Of a stretch of DNA of 64,000 nt, positions 52,727 to 61,780 are shown one piece after another. A model generated the notes under the pieces. The model was not told where the DNA came from. It saw only the letters and a list, made by a program, of their open reading frames with translations, and ran no database searches. Made by a program: the position numbers and the translations under genes. The DNA is from Arthrobacter sp. CAU 1506 (GTDB lineage Bacteria > Actinomycetota > Actinomycetes > Actinomycetales > Micrococcaceae). The stretch is taken from positions 124,001 to 188,000 of the forward strand of contig NZ_SUKC01000006.1 in assembly GCF_005047635.1 (NCBI RefSeq), given 5' to 3'. Position 1 is the first letter of the stretch. Every line of letters starts with the position of its first letter.

Positions 52727-54796
52727 ATGACCTCTACCGCCGTTGATGTCGAGATTGTTCCCAGCTACATCCAGGATGCCTGGTGGACGCCTGCGGGCAA
52801 TGTTTCCGGAACCGAGGTCCGCGATGCCAGCACCGGCGATGTGCTGGCGCGGGTCAGCACCGACGGCCTGGACCTGGCCGCCGCCGTCGAACACGGCCGC
52901 AGCGTCGGCCAGGCCTCGCTGGGAAAGCTCACGTTCCACCAGCGCGCGCTCAAGCTTAAGGAACTGGCGCAGTACCTGAACGCCCGGCGTGAGGCGCTGT
53001 ATGAGGTCTCGCACCGCACCGGTGCCACCAAGATCGACAACATGATCGACATCGATGGCGGGATCGGCGTGCTGTTCACCTTCGGTTCCAAGGGCCGCCG
53101 TGAGCTGCCGAACTCGCAGATCGTGGTGGACGGACCGGCCGAGGTCCTGGCCAAGGACGGCTCCTTCATGGGCCAGCACATCTACACCCGCATCCCCGGC
53201 GTGGCCGTGCAGATCAACGCCTTCAACTTCCCGGTGTGGGGCATGCTGGAGAAATTCGCCCCGGCCTTCATCGCGGGCGTCCCGACGATCGTGAAGCCGG
53301 CCACGCCCACTGGCTACGTTGCCGCCGCCGCGGTGAAGTTGATCATCGAATCGAACATCCTGCCGGCCGGCTCGCTCCAGCTGATTTCCGGTTCTGCGCG
53401 CGACCTGCTGGATCACTTGGACTACCGCGACGCGGTGGCTTTCACCGGATCCGCCTCCACCGCAAACCTGCTGAAGTCCCACCCGAACGTGGCCCAGGGA
53501 GGCATCCGCTTCACCGCCGAGGCGGATTCGCTCAACGCGGCGATCCTCGGCCCGGATGCGGCGCCAGGCACGCCGGAGTTCGACGCGTACATCAAGTCGC
53601 TGGTCACCGAAATGACCGCCAAGGCCGGCCAGAAATGCACCTCCATCCGCCGCGCCATCGTTCCCCATGACCGGATCCAGGACGTGGCCGAGGCCGTCCG
53701 GGCCCGGATTGAGCAGCGCGTGGTCGTCGGAGACCCGCGCGCCGAGGGCGTGACCATGGGCGCGCTGGCCTCGCTGGAACAGCTCAACGACGTCCGCGCC
53801 GCGGTCCAGGCCATGGTCGACGCCGGTGGCGAACTGGCCTACGGGACGCTCGACGCGCCGCAGGTTACCCGCGCCGACGGGACCGTGGGCGATTCGGAAG
53901 GGGCCTTCATGGCTCCGGTGCTGTTGACCTGGGCGGACGCGGAGGCGGAGGCCGTGCACTCGCTCGAAGCCTTCGGGCCGGTCTCTTCCGTGATCGGCTA
54001 TCAGGATCTCGACGACGCCGTGCGGTTGGCCGCCAAGGGCGCGGGATCGCTGGTGGCAACCGTGGCGACGAACGACCCGGAAGCCGCGCGCGTGCTGGTG
54101 TCCGGAATTGCCGCGCACCACGGCCGCGTGCTGGTCCTCAACCGCGAGGACGCCAAAACGTCCACCGGACACGGTTCACCGGTCCCGCACCTGATTCACG
54201 GCGGCCCGGGTCGCGCCGGCGGAGGCGAGGAGCTGGGCGGCATCCGCTCCGTACTGCACCACATGCAGCGCACCGCCATCCAAGGATCGCCGAACATGCT
54301 GACGGCGGTCACCGGGGTGTGGCATACCGGCGCCGACCAGAATTTCGACGACGTCCATCCGTTCCGGAAGAACCTGGCCGAGCTGAAGATCGGCGATGCA
54401 CTGCGCTCTGAACTGCGCCAGGTCACGTTGGAGGACATCACGGCGTTCGCCAACGAAACCGGCGACACGTTCTACGCGCACACCAACCAGGAAGCCGCGG
54501 CCGCCAATCCGTTCTTCCCCGGCATCGTGGCGCATGGCTACCTGCTGCTCGCCTGGGGTGCCGGCCTGTTCGTGGAGCCCGCGCCGGGCCCGGTGCTGGC
54601 GAACTATGGCTTGGAGAACCTGCGCTTCATTACCCCGGTGGCCGCCGGAGATTCGATCCGCGTGACGCTCACCGCCAAGCGGATCACGCCGCGTGAAACG
54701 GACGAGTACGGCGAAGTCGCCTGGGACGCGGTTCTGACCAACCAGAACGACGAGATCGTCGCGACCTACGACGTGCTCACACTGGTGGAGAAGTAG
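52727..54796 (+). CDS. paaZ: Bifunctional oxepin-CoA hydrolase / 3-oxo-5,6-dehydrosuberyl-CoA semialdehyde dehydrogenase
   Basis: A 689-residue fusion. Residues 1-520 are an aldehyde dehydrogenase with the catalytic cysteine in AKAGQKCTSIRRAI, the general-base glutamate in FTAEADSLNAAILG and NAD-binding GSASTANLL. Residues 535-689 are a MaoC-like R-hydratase domain (FANETGDTFYAHTNQEAAAANPFFPGIVAHGYLLLAWGAG). Both activities are needed to open and oxidise the oxepin ring of phenylacetyl-CoA catabolism. Length matches E. coli PaaZ. ATG 52727 follows GAAAGGG. It has its own operator and overlaps the convergent PnuC-like gene end by 20 bases. Confidence 0.95.
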   Translation: MTSTAVDVEIVPSYIQDAWWTPAGNVSGTEVRDASTGDVLARVSTDGLDLAAAVEHGRSVGQASLGKLTFHQRALKLKELAQYLNARREALYEVSHRTGATKIDNMIDIDGGIGVLFTFGSKGRRELPNSQIVVDGPAEVLAKDGSFMGQHIYTRIPGVAVQINAFNFPVWGMLEKFAPAFIAGVPTIVKPATPTGYVAAAAVKLIIESNILPAGSLQLISGSARDLLDHLDYRDAVAFTGSASTANLLKSHPNVAQGGIRFTAEADSLNAAILGPDAAPGTPEFDAYIKSLVTEMTAKAGQKCTSIRRAIVPHDRIQDVAEAVRARIEQRVVVGDPRAEGVTMGALASLEQLNDVRAAVQAMVDAGGELAYGTLDAPQVTRADGTVGDSEGAFMAPVLLTWADAEAEAVHSLEAFGPVSSVIGYQDLDDAVRLAAKGAGSLVATVATNDPEAARVLVSGIAAHHGRVLVLNREDAKTSTGHGSPVPHLIHGGPGRAGGGEELGGIRSVLHHMQRTAIQGSPNMLTAVTGVWHTGADQNFDDVHPFRKNLAELKIGDALRSELRQVTLEDITAFANETGDTFYAHTNQEAAAANPFFPGIVAHGYLLLAWGAGLFVEPAPGPVLANYGLENLRFITPVAAGDSIRVTLTAKRITPRETDEYGEVAWDAVLTNQNDEIVATYDVLTLVEK

Positions 54797-55508
54797 CCGG
54801 AGCCCCTCCTGCCGCGTCCCCGGCGGCTTCGGCCCCGGGGATCGGCGGGTAATAGACGGCCGTGTGCCAGCGCCAGAAGGCGATCAGCACCAGCAGCACC
54901 GTCGCCCCGTTCAATAGCTGGGAAGTCGGCGGACTGGGAAACACCAGCGACGTGGCCAGTTGCACCACGGCGAAAGCCAGCCATAGCCACCACGCCTCAT
55001 AGATCCGGTGGGCCAAGCCCAGATACACCACCGTGACCACTGCCCCGTAGAACGCCTGCAGCACCAGCACGGTCAGCAAGCCGCCTTCCAGTGGAAATCC
55101 CGCCAGAACGTCGCTGGCCATGAACAACAAGGTGGCAGCGGTCAAGGCCAGCAGGGCCACGCCCCAATCGCGGCCGGTTGCCCGGCGGACCTGCACCGCG
55201 GGCAATGCGGCGCCGTCGGGGGAGAGGGTCACGGCCGCGGCGCGCCAGCGCCAGGCACCGTAGCAGGGCAGCAACAGCGCCACGACGACGGAGGCGTTGA
55301 TGAAGAACGCGGCTCCGCCGTCGAAATTCGGGATGACCAGCAGCAGGAAGACCATCGCCTGCTGGATGAGCAGCACCGGCCAGGCCCAGCGCGTGCGGAG
55401 CCCGAACAGGAAGACGGCGAGCAGTCCGACCAATGCCTGCAGATGGCCCACGGAGACTAGCGCGCCGGCAGAACCGTCCGGGACCTTCAGCGCCATGATC
55501 CAGTCCAT
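54777..55508 (-). CDS. PnuC-like nicotinamide mononucleotide/riboside transporter (paralogue 2)
   Basis: A 243-residue polytopic protein with about seven helices. The C-terminal region YLGLAHRIYEAWWLWLAFAVVQLATSLVF and FWRWHTAVYY matches PnuC features (WW-L helix pair, final W-x-W). It aligns with the neighbour at 55532-56197, so the two arose by duplication. I infer uptake of a vitamin B3 precursor by substrate-trapping transport, but ligand and the partner kinase are not visible. The start is ATG 55508, 23 bases after the neighbour stop; the longer frame covers the intergenic space and is rejected. Its 3' end overlaps paaZ by 20 bases. Confidence 0.65.
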   Translation of the reverse strand: MDWIMALKVPDGSAGALVSVGHLQALVGLLAVFLFGLRTRWAWPVLLIQQAMVFLLLVIPNFDGGAAFFINASVVVALLLPCYGAWRWRAAAVTLSPDGAALPAVQVRRATGRDWGVALLALTAATLLFMASDVLAGFPLEGGLLTVLVLQAFYGAVVTVVYLGLAHRIYEAWWLWLAFAVVQLATSLVFPSPPTSQLLNGATVLLVLIAFWRWHTAVYYPPIPGAEAAGDAAGGAPATSPPV

Positions 55509-55531
55509 GCTGCCGGCCTCCGCGTGGCTGC

Positions 55532-56197
55532 TTACGCGGTCCGGCCCGGGGCGCCGGTGCCGGGTGTGGCGGGACGGCCTGGATGCGCTGGCTCCAGTCG
55601 ATGTTTGCTCCGCACCCGCCGCCGCATCGCGCGCTGCCAGGTCAGGTAACCGAAGACTTGGAGCGCTGCAGCGACCGCGCCATATACCGTGAACCAGACC
55701 GGCGCGTTTTGGAGGGTGGAGAGGAACATGGTGGACAGCGAGAGCGACACGCCCAGCCACCAGGACTGGATGACCCCGTGCGCGAAGCCCAGATACATCA
55801 CCGCCGGAAGGGCGGCCAGCAGTGCATTAAACAGATACAGCGGGCCGATCTCCGCCAGCGGCGTCACACCGGCGAACGCGTTCAGGAGGTACAACAGCAG
55901 CAACAGGCCGGCGCCGATTCCCCACTCACGGCCGTGCGCCGCGCGGAGCGGCACATGGACTCCTACGCGCCGGTACTGGGTCCATTTCCAGAGGCCGTAG
56001 AGGGCGGCAGCCATCACGAAGATCGTGCTGGTGTTCAAGCGTCCGTTGGGGATGCCCGTCGCCATGAGGACGGCGGTGGAGGCAACCGGCAGCAGCCACG
56101 CCCAGAACACCCGGTAGGAGAACAAGACAATGCCCGCAATCGTGAGCGCCATATTCAGCGCCGGCACCCACCAGGACACCCCATCCATATCGATCAC
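55532..56197 (-). CDS. PnuC-like nicotinamide transporter family protein (paralogue 1)
   Basis: A 221-residue membrane protein with about seven helices. AAALYGLWKWTQYRR in the middle and GFAHGVIQSWWLGVSLSLSTMFLSTLQNAP near the C-terminus fit the PnuC pattern (YGWYxW; ENW-LWV-N). It precedes a second, divergent copy in the same direction, so a two-component or heteromeric transporter is possible. Sequence after residue 190 is a basic, Pro/Gly-rich tail. Start is GTG 56197 with GGGGAC before it. It sits between paaZ and paaR but is not obviously part of phenylacetate catabolism. Confidence 0.68.
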   Translation of the reverse strand: MIDMDGVSWWVPALNMALTIAGIVLFSYRVFWAWLLPVASTAVLMATGIPNGRLNTSTIFVMAAALYGLWKWTQYRRVGVHVPLRAAHGREWGIGAGLLLLLYLLNAFAGVTPLAEIGPLYLFNALLAALPAVMYLGFAHGVIQSWWLGVSLSLSTMFLSTLQNAPVWFTVYGAVAAALQVFGYLTWQRAMRRRVRSKHRLEPAHPGRPATPGTGAPGRTA

Positions 56198-56333
56198 GTC
56201 CCCATAACGCCGACTGGTTGACGCCAGCCTAGCAGGCGCTGACCGGGAATTCAGCAGGCATTTATGGTCCGATAAAACGGGCCCGAAGCGGACCGGCCGG
56301 ACCGGCTGTCGCGATGGGACAGAGCGGCGTGGG

Positions 56334-56963
56334 TCAGGCGATCACACGGGCCGCGGCGGGCAGATGGAGGCCATCGAACACCATGGCGATCAGGTCGTCG
56401 GCGAGCTTCTGCGGCGACAGCGGACCGCCCGGTTTGTACCATTCGACAATGGAGTTGATGGTGCCGAAAAGCAGCCGAGCAGTGATCCGCGGGTCGATGT
56501 CTCCGCGGAGGGACCCTTCCGTCCGGGCCGCGTCCACCAATTCAGCGACCGTGTGGTCGAACGTGCGGCGGCGCTCCAACGCGTCGCGTTCGATCTCGGT
56601 GTTGCCGCGCAGGCGCAGCAGAAGGGTCACATAGGGGAGTTTGTCGCAGAGGACCTGAACGGTGCCGCGCAGCACGTACTCCAGACGGGCATCGGCCCGG
56701 CCGGTGGAAGCCGACGGGTTTTCCAGGACGGCTTCCAAGCTCCCCAATGCTTCTTCCAGGGCCAACCGCAGGAGGTCGCCCTTGGACGGAACGTGGTGAT
56801 AGATGGCGCTCTTGGAGATCCCCAGGTTCTCGGCGAGGATGCCCATCGACGTGGCCTCGTAGCCGTGCTTGTTGAAGACGCCGACGGCGACGTTCAGCAC
56901 CGACTGCTGGTCGTAGCCCGGGCGGCCGCGGCGAACTGTCTCCTGAGCCTTTGTCTTCACCAT
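56334..56963 (-). CDS. paaR: TetR-family regulator, candidate PaaR repressor
   Basis: A 209-residue TetR-family protein. The HTH is GYDQQSVLNVAVGVFNKHGYEATSMGILAENLGISKSAIYHHVPSKGDLLRLALEEALG, and the C-terminal domain, the usual ligand pocket, contains PYVTLLLRLRG and the TetR_C dimer helices. In Corynebacterium and other bacteria TetR-type PaaR represses paa genes until phenylacetyl-CoA binds. Its position after paaK and the palindrome-like site in its own leader support this role and autoregulation. GGGAGAA precedes ATG 56963. Confidence 0.85.
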   Translation of the reverse strand: MVKTKAQETVRRGRPGYDQQSVLNVAVGVFNKHGYEATSMGILAENLGISKSAIYHHVPSKGDLLRLALEEALGSLEAVLENPSASTGRADARLEYVLRGTVQVLCDKLPYVTLLLRLRGNTEIERDALERRRTFDHTVAELVDAARTEGSLRGDIDPRITARLLFGTINSIVEWYKPGGPLSPQKLADDLIAMVFDGLHLPAAARVIA

Positions 56964-56980
56964 TGTTCTATTCTCCCACG

Positions 56981-56994
56981 ACCGTTAGGTCGGT
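56981..56994 (-). promoter_or_regulatory. PaaR-type operator in front of paaR
   Basis: ACCGTTAGGTCGGT (complement ACCGACCTAACGGT) has perfect ACCG/CGGT arms and lies 18 bases before the paaR start, between the paaK terminator and the coding sequence. Confidence 0.7.
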
Positions 56995-57007
56995 AATGCG
57001 TGCGGCA

Positions 57008-57030
57008 GGTGCCCGGCCAAGCCGGGCACC
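57008..57030 (-). terminator. Terminator between paaK and paaR
   Basis: A perfect 10-bp stem GGTGCCCGGC / GCCGGGCACC with a CAA loop, placed 38 bases after paaK. No U-run follows on the paaK strand, so termination may be partial. Confidence 0.55.
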
Positions 57031-57067
57031 CGCCGTCGCGCGTCGATTAAGAGGTTGCCGGGACCGG

Positions 57068-58405
57068 TCAGGCGTTGTCGCGCAGGTCGTAGACCCGGCG
57101 CAGCTTTCCGCTGGAGCGGGCCAGGGTGCCGGGGTCGGCGACCACGATCTTGCAGCTGGAGCCCACGTGGATTTTGATCTGCCGTTGCAGCTCGCGGGAC
57201 GCTTCGACGGCCATCGCAGCGGTGCAGTCCTCGCGGCGCTCGATCTTGACGGTCAGCTCGTCCATCCGGTTGGGCCGGGTGATCTCCAGCTGGAAGTGCG
57301 GGCTCAGGCCGGGGATGCGCAGGGCGATCTCCTCGATCTGGGTGGGGAAAAGGTTCACCCCGCGCAGGATGATCATGTCGTCCGAGCGGCCGGTGATCCG
57401 GCCGATCCGGCGCATGTTCGGGCGGCCGGTGCCGGGCAGCAGCCGGGTGAGGTCGTGCGTGCGGTAGCGGATTACCGGCATGGCTTCCTTGGTCAGCGAG
57501 GTGAACACCAACTCGCCGGCCTGGCCATCGTCCAGCACCGCATCAGTCAGCGGGTCGATGATCTCCGGGCGGAAGTGGTCCTCCCAGATGGTGGAGCCGT
57601 CCTTGTAGTCCACGCATTCACCGGCCACGCCGGGGCCCATCACCTCGGACAGGCCGTAGATGTCGCAGGCGTCGATGTCCAGCTTGTTCTCCAGCTCGTG
57701 GCGCATCTCGTCGGTCCACGGTTCGGCGCCGAGCACGGCGACCTTCAGGGACGTCTTGGCCGGGTCGAGGCCGGCGCGCTCCATCGCGTCCACGATGGTC
57801 AGCAGGTAGGTGGGGGTGCAGAGGATGGCGTCCGGTTCGAAGTCCTGGATCAGCTGGATCTGCTTCTCGGTCTGGCCGCCCGACATCGGGATCACCGTGC
57901 AGCCGAGCTTCTCCGCACCGTAGTGGGCGCCGAGTCCGCCGGTGAACAGGCCGTAGCCGTAGGCGTTGTGGACCTTCCAGCCCTTCTTCACGCCGGAGGC
58001 GCGGATGGAGCGGGCGAACAGCGTTTCCCAGTTCTGGATGTCCTTCCGGGTGTAGCCGACCACGGTCGCCCGGCCGGTGGTGCCGGAGGAGGCGTGGATG
58101 CGGGCCACTTCCTGCTGCGGCACGGCGAACATGCCAAACGGGTAGGCCTGGCGCAGGTCTTCCTTGTCCGTGTACGGGAACTTGGCCAGATCAGACAGTT
58201 CCTTGAGGTCCTCGGGCCGCACACCGGCGTCGTCGAACTTCTTTTTGTACATCGGCACCCGCTCGTAGGCGTAGGCGACGGTGTGCTGCAGGCGCTGCAG
58301 CTGCAGGGCTTCCAGTTCGTCACGGCTCATCAGCTCCTCGGGGTCGAGGGTGTCCTCGGCGGCGGGAGTGGTCTTGCGGGCTTTGGTGCCGGTGGTGGCG
58401 GTCAT
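57068..58405 (-). CDS. paaK: Phenylacetate-CoA ligase
   Basis: A 445-residue adenylate-forming ligase that begins the pathway by making phenylacetyl-CoA. The ATP loop is IHASSGTTGRATVVGYT, AEPWTDEMRHELENKLDIDACDIYGLSEVMGPG is the A5 region, and GRITGRSDDMIILRGVNLFPTQIEEI is the hinge; the C-terminal lysine lies in SSGKLRRVYD. Length matches PaaK proteins (about 430-440). The start is ATG 58405; upstream in-frame sequence is Pro/Ser-rich and unlikely to be coding. It follows paaI by 61 bases, and both are read from the paaI promoter. Confidence 0.95.
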   Translation of the reverse strand: MTATTGTKARKTTPAAEDTLDPEELMSRDELEALQLQRLQHTVAYAYERVPMYKKKFDDAGVRPEDLKELSDLAKFPYTDKEDLRQAYPFGMFAVPQQEVARIHASSGTTGRATVVGYTRKDIQNWETLFARSIRASGVKKGWKVHNAYGYGLFTGGLGAHYGAEKLGCTVIPMSGGQTEKQIQLIQDFEPDAILCTPTYLLTIVDAMERAGLDPAKTSLKVAVLGAEPWTDEMRHELENKLDIDACDIYGLSEVMGPGVAGECVDYKDGSTIWEDHFRPEIIDPLTDAVLDDGQAGELVFTSLTKEAMPVIRYRTHDLTRLLPGTGRPNMRRIGRITGRSDDMIILRGVNLFPTQIEEIALRIPGLSPHFQLEITRPNRMDELTVKIERREDCTAAMAVEASRELQRQIKIHVGSSCKIVVADPGTLARSSGKLRRVYDLRDNA

Positions 58406-58466
58406 GGGACGGTCCTTCGATGCGGGTCGGGCTGTAGTGCTCGGCGGGTGGCTGTGGGCGGCGTGG

Positions 58467-58970
58467 TCAGGATGCGGAGGGCTTGCGGGCAGGGTTGGGC
58501 ACGGTGCGGGAGCGGCCCCGGAACTCGAGGAGCACGTCAGCACCGCCGTGCGGATTCTCCTGCGTGACGGTGATGTCATACAGGCCGCTGCGGCCGGTCT
58601 GGTTGACCAGCCGGGCGTTGGCGGTCAGCAGTCGGCCGGCGAATCCGGGGTTGAGGAAATTCACGTCGACGCCGGAGGCTACCGTGATGGTGCTGCCGTC
58701 GCCGTCCGGGTCGTTGCACGCCAGCGCGAAGGCCACGTCGGCGAAGGCGAACACCATGCCGCCCTGTGCCATGCCGAAGCCGTTGAGCATTTCCTCGCGC
58801 AGGCGCATCTGGATGACGACGTCGCCAAACTCCGCCTTCAGGATTTCCACGCCCATCCACTGGGCGGCCTGGTCGTCGACGAAGGCCGGATGCATGGGTC
58901 GCTCTCCCGGTTGCAGGTCGTTGCTGTCCGCCGGATGGTCGAGGGAAGTGTCGACGTCGATGTCCGTCAT
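58467..58970 (-). CDS. paaI: PaaI-type hotdog-fold acyl-CoA thioesterase
   Basis: A 167-residue thioesterase. EILKAEFGDVVIQMRLREEMLNGFGMAQGGMVFAFADVAFALACN contains the hotdog helix with the conserved Asp and Gly of PaaI, GSTITVASGVDVNFLNPG follows, and VTQENPHGGADVLLEFRGRSRTV is the C-terminal strand. It releases CoA from dead-end hydroxyphenylacetyl-CoA or phenylacetyl-CoA by-products. It starts the paaI-paaK-paaR run. The start is ATG 58970; its promoter and operator are described next. Confidence 0.92.
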   Translation of the reverse strand: MTDIDVDTSLDHPADSNDLQPGERPMHPAFVDDQAAQWMGVEILKAEFGDVVIQMRLREEMLNGFGMAQGGMVFAFADVAFALACNDPDGDGSTITVASGVDVNFLNPGFAGRLLTANARLVNQTGRSGLYDITVTQENPHGGADVLLEFRGRSRTVPNPARKPSAS

Positions 58971-58990
58971 GAAGGCCCCTAGCTTTTAAT

Positions 58991-59033
58991 ACCGAATGTT
59001 CATTAGGTAATCCTGAAATGTGATCCAAGTCAA
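58991..59033 (-). promoter_or_regulatory. paaI promoter with adjacent PaaR-type site
   Basis: On the minus strand TTGACT (59033-59028), a 17-base spacer and TTACCT (59010-59005) form a good promoter. Directly after it AATGAACATTCGGT (59004-58991) matches the operator at the CGGT arm and center but is the most diverged of the five sites. Confidence 0.65.
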
Positions 59034-59117
59034 GACGGGCCAGAGGGCTCGGGCAGCGTGGAGCAGCGGCATGGGCCGGCGCCGCCCGCTGTCCCGGGAG
59101 GCACCGCCCCGCCGACG

Positions 59118-61310
59118 CTAGACCAGTTCCGTGGCGCCGATCGCATCAAGGGTATAAGCGTAATCCCATGCCCGGTCCTTCCAAGCCTCATACCGTCCGG
59201 AGGCGCCGCCGTGGCCTGCCTCCATCTCGGTCTTGAGCACAATCGGATCGGACCCAGTTCCGGTCTCGCGCAGGGCCGCCACCCATTTGGCCGGCTCGAC
59301 GTAGAGCACCCGTGTGTCGTTGAAGCTGGTTACTGCGGCGATCTTCGGGTAGGCCGCCGCCCGCACGTTCTCATATGGGGAGTAGGACTTCATGTAGGCA
59401 TACACGTCCGGATCGGTGATCGGGTTGCCCCACTCCTCCCACTCCAGCGCCGAGAGCGGCAGGTCTGGATCCAGGATGGACGTCAGGGCATCCACGAACG
59501 GCACCTGCGCCACGATCGCCGCGTACTTCTCCGGTGCCAGGTTGGCAATGGCACCCATCAGCAGCCCGCCGGCCGAGCCGCCCATCGCTGCAATGCGGGC
59601 CGGGTCCGCCCAACCGGAGGCCGCCAGCCAGTCGGTGGCGTCCACGAAGTCGGTGAAGGTGTTTTTCTTGCGCAGTTTCTTGCCGTCGTCGTACCAGTGC
59701 CGGCCCATCTCGCCGCCGCCGCGCACGTGGGCCACCACGTAGACCACGCCGCGGTCCAGCAGGGACAGCCGTGCGGTGTTGAAGGCAGGATCCATGCTGA
59801 CTTCATAGCTGCCGTAGGCGTAAACCAGGGCCGGGTTGCTGCCGTCGCGCTGCACCGAGGCCCGGCGGATCACTGAGAGCGGGATGTTGGTGCCGTCGGC
59901 CGCCGTGGCCCACTCGCGTTCGGCAATGTAGTCGGCCGGGTCGTAGCCGCCCAGCACCGGCGTTTCCTTGCGCAGATGCAGTGTGCCGGTGGCCAGCTCG
60001 TAGTCGTAAATCCGGGGTGGGGTCAGGAAGGAGGTGTAGGCCAGCCGGATCATCGGTGCTTCGTAGTCGGAGCCGCCTATGCCGGCAGTAAACAGCTCCT
60101 CGTCGAAGCTCGGTTCCGCCGGGGCTGCCTGGCTGTCGGTTCCCAGGCCGGCCAGGGGCAGTACCTGGACACGTTCGATGGTGTCCTTGCGGATCGACAG
60201 CACCACGTGGGTGGAGGTGACGCCGGCGCCGTTGACACGCACCCGGTCATCATGTTCCAGCACGGTGTCCCAGTGCTGCGCGCCCAACGGCTGGGAGAAC
60301 TCAGTCAGGTCGGCCAACGAGACCATCGAGTTCACCGCGTCTTTATTGTGCGTGAGCAGCACTTTCTGCACGCCGTCCAGCAGGAACGGCTCGGCATCGT
60401 AAAGCACCCGCTCGCTGCGCGGGATCAGGGTCTGCAGTCCGGCATCCGGCTCGGCGAAGTCCAGCAGCCGGGTTTCGGAGTATTCGGAGCAGCCGATGCC
60501 GATCACCAAGTGCCGACGGTCGGAGGAGAGCTCAAAACCCAACCACATGGCCGGATCGTCTTCCTGGTAAATCACGACGTCGGAGTCCACCGAAGTGCCG
60601 ATGGAGTGCGCCTTGATTTGGTACGGGCGCCAAGACTCATCCACCACGGTGTAGAACACGCGGCTGCCATCAGGGTCGAAAGCGAGGGAGTAAAAGACGT
60701 TCTCCACGACGTCGTCCAGCAGCGCGCCGGTGTCCAGGTCCTTGATCCGCAGGGTGAAGCGCTCATCGCCCGCGAAATCCGCGGCATAGGCGTACAACCT
60801 GCCGTCCTTGGTGACGGCCGAGCCGCCCAGCGAGAAGAACGGCTTGCCGTCCGCTTCCGCGTTGCCGTCCAGCAGAATCTGCTCGCCGGGTACCGGCTGG
60901 CCGGGTTCAACCTGCGGGGGAGTCCAGTCTGCTGCGCGATCGCCGGTGTCCGAGGCCCGGACCCGGCACTGGATCCCGTACTGTTTGCCCTCTTCCATGC
61001 GGCCGTAGTACCACCAGCCGTCCTTGCGCACGGGGACGGACAAGTCCGTTTCCTGCGTACGGGTCTTGATTTCCTGGAAGATCGCCTCGCGCAGCGGCTG
61101 CTGATGCGCCGTCACGGTCTCTGTGTAGGCGTTCTCCGCCTGCAGGTGGGCGACGACGTCCGGATCCTCCTTGTCCCGCAGCCACTCGTAGTTGTCCACG
61201 AAGGTGTCGCCGTGGTGGGAACGCTCGGTGGGAACCTTGCGGGCCACCGGAGGTTCGGGGCGGGCTGTGGGGGAGGAGATATTGGCAGTGTCGGCGGCGG
61301 AGTGCGTCAT
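59118..61310 (-). CDS. S9-family prolyl oligopeptidase (oligopeptidase B-like)
   Basis: A 730-residue serine peptidase. The N-terminal half forms the beta-propeller (EEGKQYGIQCRV, AADFAGDERFTLRIKDLDTG, FDPDGSRVFYTVVDESWRPYQ). The C-terminal alpha/beta-hydrolase has Ser579 in MGGSAGGLLMG, Asp665 in FNDTRV and His700 in AGHGGASG, the complete triad. Oligopeptidase B cuts short peptides after basic residues; the acidic pockets needed for that cannot be confirmed here. ATG 61310 has TATATT six bases upstream, so it is leaderless. It has no signal peptide, hence cytoplasmic. It stands between two paa clusters without an evident link. Confidence 0.93.
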   Translation of the reverse strand: MTHSAADTANISSPTARPEPPVARKVPTERSHHGDTFVDNYEWLRDKEDPDVVAHLQAENAYTETVTAHQQPLREAIFQEIKTRTQETDLSVPVRKDGWWYYGRMEEGKQYGIQCRVRASDTGDRAADWTPPQVEPGQPVPGEQILLDGNAEADGKPFFSLGGSAVTKDGRLYAYAADFAGDERFTLRIKDLDTGALLDDVVENVFYSLAFDPDGSRVFYTVVDESWRPYQIKAHSIGTSVDSDVVIYQEDDPAMWLGFELSSDRRHLVIGIGCSEYSETRLLDFAEPDAGLQTLIPRSERVLYDAEPFLLDGVQKVLLTHNKDAVNSMVSLADLTEFSQPLGAQHWDTVLEHDDRVRVNGAGVTSTHVVLSIRKDTIERVQVLPLAGLGTDSQAAPAEPSFDEELFTAGIGGSDYEAPMIRLAYTSFLTPPRIYDYELATGTLHLRKETPVLGGYDPADYIAEREWATAADGTNIPLSVIRRASVQRDGSNPALVYAYGSYEVSMDPAFNTARLSLLDRGVVYVVAHVRGGGEMGRHWYDDGKKLRKKNTFTDFVDATDWLAASGWADPARIAAMGGSAGGLLMGAIANLAPEKYAAIVAQVPFVDALTSILDPDLPLSALEWEEWGNPITDPDVYAYMKSYSPYENVRAAAYPKIAAVTSFNDTRVLYVEPAKWVAALRETGTGSDPIVLKTEMEAGHGGASGRYEAWKDRAWDYAYTLDAIGATELV

Positions 61311-61559
61311 GGCATCAATATATAGACGGACTGGTCGGCAGCGGCTGCGGTTTGGCTCAGGGTGGACAAGGAGGCCCGGGAATTGGAGAGCAATTTCAAC
61401 GGACAATTCGTCAGGCGGCGCGGTCCGTTTTCGGCGCAGTTGCACCGGTCGGGGCCGGTGGGACAGGGCGGTGCGCGGAGTCAGCAGGCAGTTTGGCCTC
61501 TTGCCCCGTGAGCATTTCTCGTGTGTATTGAAAACAACTGGACAGAAGGGAGAAAGCAA

Positions 61560-61643
61560 ATGCGTGGAAGCAACCTCATTTGGACAATTGTGGGCGTCCT
61601 GGCAGCGATTGCCTTGATCATATGGATCGCTTCGGCCATCTAG
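61560..61643 (+). CDS. 27-residue single-pass membrane peptide
   Basis: A tiny ORF, ATG 61560 to TAG 61641: MRGSNLIWTIVGVLAAIALI... ending IWIASAI. Residues 6-26 form one transmembrane helix after a short basic N-terminus. GGGAGAAAGCAA is a strong ribosome binding site, and a matched terminator begins 22 bases after the stop, so this looks like a complete independent gene. It is below usual gene-caller limits. Function unknown; a membrane or stress-linked regulatory peptide is inference. The gap 61311-61559 before it shows no other gene. Confidence 0.8.
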   Translation: MRGSNLIWTIVGVLAAIALIIWIASAI

Positions 61644-61664
61644 CGTCCATCTCTTCAAGAGTTG

Positions 61665-61705
61665 ACGAAGAAGCCTCTACCGCGGGTCGGTGGAGGCTTC
61701 TTCGT
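61665..61705 (+). terminator. Terminator of the small membrane-peptide gene
   Basis: A 17-bp stem ACGAAGAAGCCTCTACC / GGTGGAGGCTTCTTCGT (one G-U pair) with a seven-base loop. Confidence 0.9.
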
Positions 61706-61780
61706 GTGGCGGCGCGGAATGTCCTCATGGAGGGCAGTGACTATTTGCCGGACGTGCCATGGCCGCGGTCTGTCTCAGCC

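Noticed and set aside
56951-58567. 538-codon rightward frame opposite paaK
   Set aside because: Antisense shadow of a ligase with full motif set.
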